Source: Glaciihabitans sp. dw_435 (GTDB lineage: Bacteria > Actinomycetota > Actinomycetes > Actinomycetales > Microbacteriaceae). Taken from it: DNA of 64,000 nucleotides. The stretch spans positions 351,023 through 415,022 of the forward strand of contig NZ_JAAVUZ010000003.1 of the NCBI RefSeq assembly GCF_018449675.1, given 5' to 3'. Positions 60,025 through 64,000 of this stretch are shown here, piece by piece. The notes under the pieces were generated by a model. That model did no database searches. It was not told where the DNA came from and was given only the letters and a program-made list of their open reading frames with translations. Position 1 is the first letter of the stretch. Each line of letters starts with the position of its first letter. Both the position numbers and the translations under genes were made by a program.

Positions 60025-60945
60025 TCAGAGGCTCCGGGCGCAGCGGAATCCGATGTGTGTCGTGGAGGTGTCGTCCGATTGCGGCGACCGGGCAGCCGGG
60101 CGGTAGCGCAGGCAATACTCCGGGGCGCACAGGTGGGATCCGCCCTTGAGAACCCGGCGGCCGTCTGCGTCCGGGTCGACCGAACCCACGCAACACGCCT
60201 CCACCGCGTGCCGCGTGGCGTACGGGGTCACCGTCCATTCCCACACGTTTCCGATCATGTCGGACAATCCATACCCGTTGGGCGGGAACCAGCCGACGGG
60301 GGAGGTACCGCGCCACCCGTCTGCGCCCTCGTTGAGAAACGGGAATCGTCCCTGCCAGGTGTTGGCCATGAGCGTCCCTCCCGGGTGGAGCTCATCGCCC
60401 CACGCGTACGTGCGCCCGTCGAGTCCGCCGCGCGCCGCGAACTCCCATTCGGCCTCCGTCGGCAGCCGTTTTCCCGCCCACCCGGCATACCGGGATGCGT
60501 CTTCGAACGACACCTGCACGACGGGGTGACGCGAACGATCAGGTGTCGTACCGTTTCCCTCCGCGTCGAGCGGCCCGAACGGATGCCGCCAGTCCGCTCC
60601 CGTCACCCATCGCCACCACTGGCGCCATTCCGAGAGGGGGACGGGGCCGGGAGTCTGCTGGAAGACCAGCGCTCCTGCGGAACGCTCCTGTGGCGTCAGG
60701 TCGGGAAAGTCATCGGCGGGCAGCGATCGTTCGGCGGTGGTGACATACCCCGTCCGGGCGACAAATTCGGCGAACTGTTCCGTCGTGACGGGGTGGACGT
60801 CCATCTCGAACGGGTCGACCGCGACCTCGTGCACCGGACCTTCGTCCGCGTAAAACTGCTCCGATCCCATGGCGAAGGTTCCGCCGTCGATCCTGCGCAT
60901 GGCGGTGATTGCCGGGGCACTGACTGTCGTCTGAGCGTTGTCCAT
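60025..60945 (-). CDS. Formylglycine-generating enzyme (sulfatase-modifying factor)
   Basis: 306 residues from ATG 60945. The FGE-sulfatase fold is complete: GGTFAMGS at the start, FEMDVHPVTTEQFAEF, RLPTEAEWEFAARGG, NVWEWTV, and the active-site pair Cys273 and Cys278 in GGSHLCAPEYCLRYRPAARS, plus HIGFRCA at the end. Both cysteines mark a true sulfatase activator rather than an EgtB-like relative. It uses copper and oxygen to turn sulfatase Cys into formylglycine. The target is probably the sulfatase at 50196, about 7.5 kb away. Confidence 0.94.
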   Translation of the reverse strand: MDNAQTTVSAPAITAMRRIDGGTFAMGSEQFYADEGPVHEVAVDPFEMDVHPVTTEQFAEFVARTGYVTTAERSLPADDFPDLTPQERSAGALVFQQTPGPVPLSEWRQWWRWVTGADWRHPFGPLDAEGNGTTPDRSRHPVVQVSFEDASRYAGWAGKRLPTEAEWEFAARGGLDGRTYAWGDELHPGGTLMANTWQGRFPFLNEGADGWRGTSPVGWFPPNGYGLSDMIGNVWEWTVTPYATRHAVEACCVGSVDPDADGRRVLKGGSHLCAPEYCLRYRPAARSPQSDDTSTTHIGFRCARSL

Positions 60946-61032
60946 CGCATAACCCTCGCCAGGGTGACACCCCCGGCACCTCACCCACCGCGGGCGAGGA
61001 CGGGGCCACCGTGGCGCGGTCAGGGTGGGCCG

Positions 61033-62754
61033 GTGAGTACCCCGCGCCCGGTATTGCCGCCGCCGAACCGGCGATGGCTCTTTCCGACGCTTCGCGGGTA
61101 CCAGGTCGCCTGGCTGCGAGCGGACGTCCTCGCTGGTATCACCGCGGGCGCCGTCGTCATTCCCCAAGCGATGGCCTATTCGACCATTGCCAATCTTCCC
61201 GTCGAAATCGGGCTTTACACCTGCATGCTCCCGCTCATCGTCTACGCGGCGATCGGCGGTTCCCGGGCTATGAGTGTCACCACCACCTCGACGATCGCCA
61301 CTCTCACGGCCACCACGCTCGTCTCGGCAGGGGTCGCGGACGACGCCGTCACTGCCACCTCCGATCTCGTTACCCTGACACTTCTCGTGGGCGTGATCCT
61401 CATCGTCGCCCGCGTCTTCCGGCTCGGGGTCATCATCGAGAACATCAACGAGGCGACACTCGTGGGAATCAAGGTCGGACTGGGAGCCACCGTCGCTCTC
61501 GGCCAGGTTCCCCGGCTGCTGGGAATCGACGTGCAGGCCACCGGTCACGGATTCTTCAGTACCGTGGTCGCGACGATCGAAGCGCTCCCCGGCACCAACG
61601 CGGCCACCCTCGTCCTCTCGCTCGGCTCGATCGCCGTTCTGTTGGTGCTGAGACGCTGGGCTCCCCGCGTGCCCGGCCAGCTCGTCGTCGTGGTTGCCGG
61701 AATTCTGCTGGCAAGCGTGGCAGGCCTTCCCCGGGTCGGTGTCGACCTCATCGATCCCGTTCCCACGGGGCTTCCGCTTCCCGCCCTTCCGCCGCTCGAC
61801 GGCGTCGTCGCGCTACTTCCCGGCGCCCTGGCCATCGCGGTCATGGCATTCCTCGAGTCGGCATCCGTGGCCCGGGGCATCCGCTCTCCCGGCGATCCCC
61901 AGGTCGACAGCAATCGCGAACTCCTGGCAAACGGGGCTGCGAGCGTCGCCGGGGCGTTCTTTCACAGCCTGCCGGCCGCGGGCGGCTTCTCCCAGAGCGC
62001 AGTCAACCAGCGGGCGGGCGCGAAGACCCAGGTTGCGTCGGTGGTGACGGCAGCGCTCGCGATTCTGGTTGCGCTGGTGCTGGCGCCGGTCCTTGATTAC
62101 CTGCCCCAGGCCACTCTGGCCGCAATGGTGTTCGTCGCCGTCGTTGGACTGATCGACGTGCGCGGCCTTGTGCGCTTCGCTCGCGCCAGCCGCATCGAGT
62201 TCTGGATCTGTGTGACCACCGCTGTGGTCGGTCTCGTTGCCGGGCTGCTGCCCGCCGTTATTGCCGGGGTTGTCCTCACCCTCGGCACCGTGCTGCGGGA
62301 AATCAGCCGTCCGCGTTTCACGCGCCATCGCGCCGGGAGCGTGCTCCGCGTGTCCCTCGGCGGCGGGCTGTATACCGGCAACGTGTTCGCGACGCAGCGG
62401 GCCATCGAACGCGTCCTCGACGAGGAGTACGCCGTCGATCCGCAGCACCCGATCGCGGTACTGGAAGTGGATGCCTCGGCAGTACCTATGACGACCCTGA
62501 CCGTCATCGACGCCCTCGCCGATTTCGACCGCGACCTCGCCGGACGCGGCGTGCAATTGCGCATTCGCGGCCTGGCGGGCGACGCGCTGGCCCTCGCGCG
62601 CAAGACGCGCTGGTGGACGGCGTTGGAAAGAGACGGACGCACTGCGCCCCTGTCACCCGTGGAAGGTGATCCGCCCGCCAGCAGCGCGGGAGATTCTGGG
62701 CGTACGCCGGGAACGCGGGCACCGGTCGGACCTGACGAAGGAGCTGGCGAATGA
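61033..62754 (+). CDS. SulP-family anion permease with STAS domain (second copy)
   Basis: 573 residues from GTG 61033 (VSTPRPVLPPP). The SulP core is clear: GITAGAVVIPQAMAYSTIANLPVEIGLYTCMLPLIVYAAIG in parts, then GAASVAGAFFHSLPAAGGFSQSAVN. The C-terminal STAS is present (PIAVLEVDASAVPMTTLTVIDALADFDRDL). It is distinct in sequence from the first copy, so not a recent duplication. The start codon has only a weak ribosome site. It overlaps the DUF308 gene by four bases. Confidence 0.92.
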   Translation: MSTPRPVLPPPNRRWLFPTLRGYQVAWLRADVLAGITAGAVVIPQAMAYSTIANLPVEIGLYTCMLPLIVYAAIGGSRAMSVTTTSTIATLTATTLVSAGVADDAVTATSDLVTLTLLVGVILIVARVFRLGVIIENINEATLVGIKVGLGATVALGQVPRLLGIDVQATGHGFFSTVVATIEALPGTNAATLVLSLGSIAVLLVLRRWAPRVPGQLVVVVAGILLASVAGLPRVGVDLIDPVPTGLPLPALPPLDGVVALLPGALAIAVMAFLESASVARGIRSPGDPQVDSNRELLANGAASVAGAFFHSLPAAGGFSQSAVNQRAGAKTQVASVVTAALAILVALVLAPVLDYLPQATLAAMVFVAVVGLIDVRGLVRFARASRIEFWICVTTAVVGLVAGLLPAVIAGVVLTLGTVLREISRPRFTRHRAGSVLRVSLGGGLYTGNVFATQRAIERVLDEEYAVDPQHPIAVLEVDASAVPMTTLTVIDALADFDRDLAGRGVQLRIRGLAGDALALARKTRWWTALERDGRTAPLSPVEGDPPASSAGDSGRTPGTRAPVGPDEGAGE

Positions 62755-63365
62755 CGAACTCGCTCGACGCGGAACTGCGGCGCTGGAGGGACCGCGCGGT
62801 GGCGGCCGAACGCGGCTGGATCCTCACGCTCTCCCTCGTCGCGGTGATGTTCGGGGTATTCGTCATGGTCCGCCCGAGCGCCGGGATGCTCACCATCGCG
62901 ATCTTTTTCGGCATCTACCTGGTGGTGACAGGGGCGGCGAGCGTCGCGTTCTCGAACACGGCACAGGGGCGATCGGCCGGACGGCGCTGGATCGGGGGCA
63001 TTCTCGGAGCACTCGTCATCATCGCCGGGTTCATCTGCCTTCTGAACCTCTCCCAGTCACTCCAGATTCTGGGGCTGACCCTAGGCGTTGGCCTCATTCT
63101 GGCGGGCATCGCCGACATGGCGAACGTCAGCAAACAGCCAGGACGACCCGTGTGGCTTCGGATCGTCAGCGGAGTGCTGACGATCCTCGCCGGAATCATC
63201 ATGGTGATCGTTCCCCTGGTGTCCGTGGGCATCGTCGTCGTTATCGGAGGCGTAGCCCTGATCGTGGCCGGCATCGCCGGACTCTTTCGACTGACGGATG
63301 CTCCGGACCCCAGCCCGACGCAGGCTCGACAGACCGCAACCGACCCCAGCCATTACATCCTCTGA
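62751..63365 (+). CDS. HdeD-type DUF308 membrane protein
   Basis: 204 residues. Six membrane helices as three hairpins, with the DUF308/HdeD pattern (ILTLSLVAVMFGVFVMVRPSAGMLTIAIFFGIYLVVTG, repeated in similar form twice more). In enterobacteria HdeD helps acid tolerance; here the role is unknown. Coupled to the SulP gene by a four-base overlap. Confidence 0.88.
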   Translation: MTNSLDAELRRWRDRAVAAERGWILTLSLVAVMFGVFVMVRPSAGMLTIAIFFGIYLVVTGAASVAFSNTAQGRSAGRRWIGGILGALVIIAGFICLLNLSQSLQILGLTLGVGLILAGIADMANVSKQPGRPVWLRIVSGVLTILAGIIMVIVPLVSVGIVVVIGGVALIVAGIAGLFRLTDAPDPSPTQARQTATDPSHYIL

Positions 63366-63384
63366 TCAGATTGGAATCACGCTC

Positions 63385-63873
63385 ATGCCAGACCTCATCG
63401 TCATCGCCTTTGACTCACCCGAGGATGCCGAATCCGCCTACAACACCGTGCAACGCCTGGACGACGACCTGGTGGTCGAGCTCGCCGGCCTGGCGCTCGT
63501 GAAGGTCGACGCCGAAGGAAAGACCCACGTGTCCACACCGGGACCCGCGGGAAAGGTTGGCGTCGGAACGGCCAGCGGCGCGCTCTTCGGACTGTTCCTC
63601 GGCGTCCTCTTTTTCGTGCCCGTCGTGGGACTTGTCGTGGGCGGCCTTTTCGGAGCACTCTTCGCCGGACTCGACAAGTCCGGCCTGGATACCGAGTTCC
63701 GCAGCCGGGTTAAGGCGGCGGTCGCCGCGGGAAAATCGTCGGTCGTCGTCTATGCAACGAAGATCACCGAGGACAAGTTCGCCGCCGCCCTCGAACAGTA
63801 CGGCGGCACGGTCATCCAGACGTCTCTGTCGGAAGAGGACGAGAAGGAACTTGCCCACGACCTGAAGTCGTAG
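63385..63873 (+). CDS. DUF1269-type membrane protein (second copy)
   Basis: 162 residues from ATG 63385 (MPDLIVIAFDSPEDAESAYNTVQRL). A glycine-rich hydrophobic hairpin sits in the middle (ASGALFGLFLGVLFFVPVVGLVVGGLFGALFAGL), followed by a basic/acidic C-terminal half ending EEDEKELAHDLKS. Same build as the protein at 52930, function unknown. Last gene before a strong terminator. Confidence 0.82.
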   Translation: MPDLIVIAFDSPEDAESAYNTVQRLDDDLVVELAGLALVKVDAEGKTHVSTPGPAGKVGVGTASGALFGLFLGVLFFVPVVGLVVGGLFGALFAGLDKSGLDTEFRSRVKAAVAAGKSSVVVYATKITEDKFAAALEQYGGTVIQTSLSEEDEKELAHDLKS

Positions 63874-63884
63874 CGCGAACGAAA

Positions 63885-63921
63885 AAAGGCCGAACAATTG
63901 CAGAGCAATTGTTCGGCCTTT
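63885..63921. terminator. Perfect 17-bp terminator stem
   Basis: AAAGGCCGAACAATTGC and GCAATTGTTCGGCCTTT pair perfectly with the loop AGA, with A and T runs at the ends, so it can work in both directions. It starts 11 bases after the last stop; nothing recognisable follows in the final 79 bases. Confidence 0.9.
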
Positions 63922-64000
63922 GTCGTGGACCACACGGTCGTCATGACCGAAAGTCCCAATGTGCGCGAAGGGGTGTGTAGGTTCACGTGATTGTTCATAT

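Overview
The window reads as chromosome of a high-GC Gram-positive actinobacterium, most likely a motile member of the Microbacteriaceae or a close relative. Pointers are the strong GC bias, many GTG starts, a complete flagellar export set without P-ring or L-ring genes, and actinobacterial families such as DUF6325 and GAP/Sap. I saw no tRNA, rRNA, CRISPR array or transposase. Coding is dense throughout, with one gene-free gap longer than 400 bp (18665-19344). LAYOUT. 1-2230: a membrane sensor histidine kinase (C-terminus beyond the left edge) with a striking array of 24 exact 14-residue repeats between membrane and PAS domains. 2407-6530: sbcD-sbcC. 6553-8592: exported alpha/beta-hydrolase that seems to lack its catalytic serine. 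8752-10335: NhaP-type Na+/H+ antiporter cut by one in-frame TAA. 10345-12963: large ATPase-type LuxR regulator. 13251-15542: papain-like protease fused to a five-bladed tachylectin-like propeller. 15700-18664: glutathione peroxidase, MFS transporter, PPOX-fold protein and a MarR regulator with an upstream palindrome. 19345-47731: a 28-kb flagellar island. 47946-54135: RtcB RNA ligase, a 34-codon small gene with its own terminator, ArfB ribosome-rescue factor, arylsulfatase and a few small membrane/stress proteins. 54139-56787: a MalT-like LuxR regulator, also cut by an in-frame TAA. 56882-63873: DUF6325 protein, a 50-residue small protein coupled to a GAP-family membrane protein, two SulP permeases flanking a formylglycine-generating enzyme, and two small membrane proteins, closed by a perfect 17-bp terminator stem. 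FLAGELLAR ISLAND. Order: fliA, flagellin, fliD, fliS, fliT-like, flgB, flgC, fliE, fliF, fliG, fliH, fliI, fliJ, NlpC/P60 hydrolase, fliK, flgD, flgE, flbD, motA, motB, fliM, fliN, fliO, fliP, fliQ, fliR, flhB, flhA, FlhF-like, csrA; then on the other strand flgN, flgK, flgL, fliW converging on csrA. The sequence shows a consistent sigma-28-type promoter, (C)TAAC-N15-(G/A)CCGATAG or near it, in front of flagellin, flgB, flbD-motAB and fliM, and in reverse orientation in front of flgN. The fliA product is the obvious candidate sigma factor. The flagellin leader carries a short hairpin with an ACGGAU hexaloop, the classical CsrA target shape, plus a GGA in the Shine-Dalgarno, so the csrA/fliW pair at the far end probably controls flagellin translation. 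Chemotaxis genes, fliL and flgF/flgG are not in the window. SULFUR THEME. The sulfatase has the CxPxR motif and the formylglycine-generating enzyme about 7.5 kb away has both active-site cysteines; two SulP permeases lie beside the latter. A sulfate-ester scavenging set is a reasonable inference.
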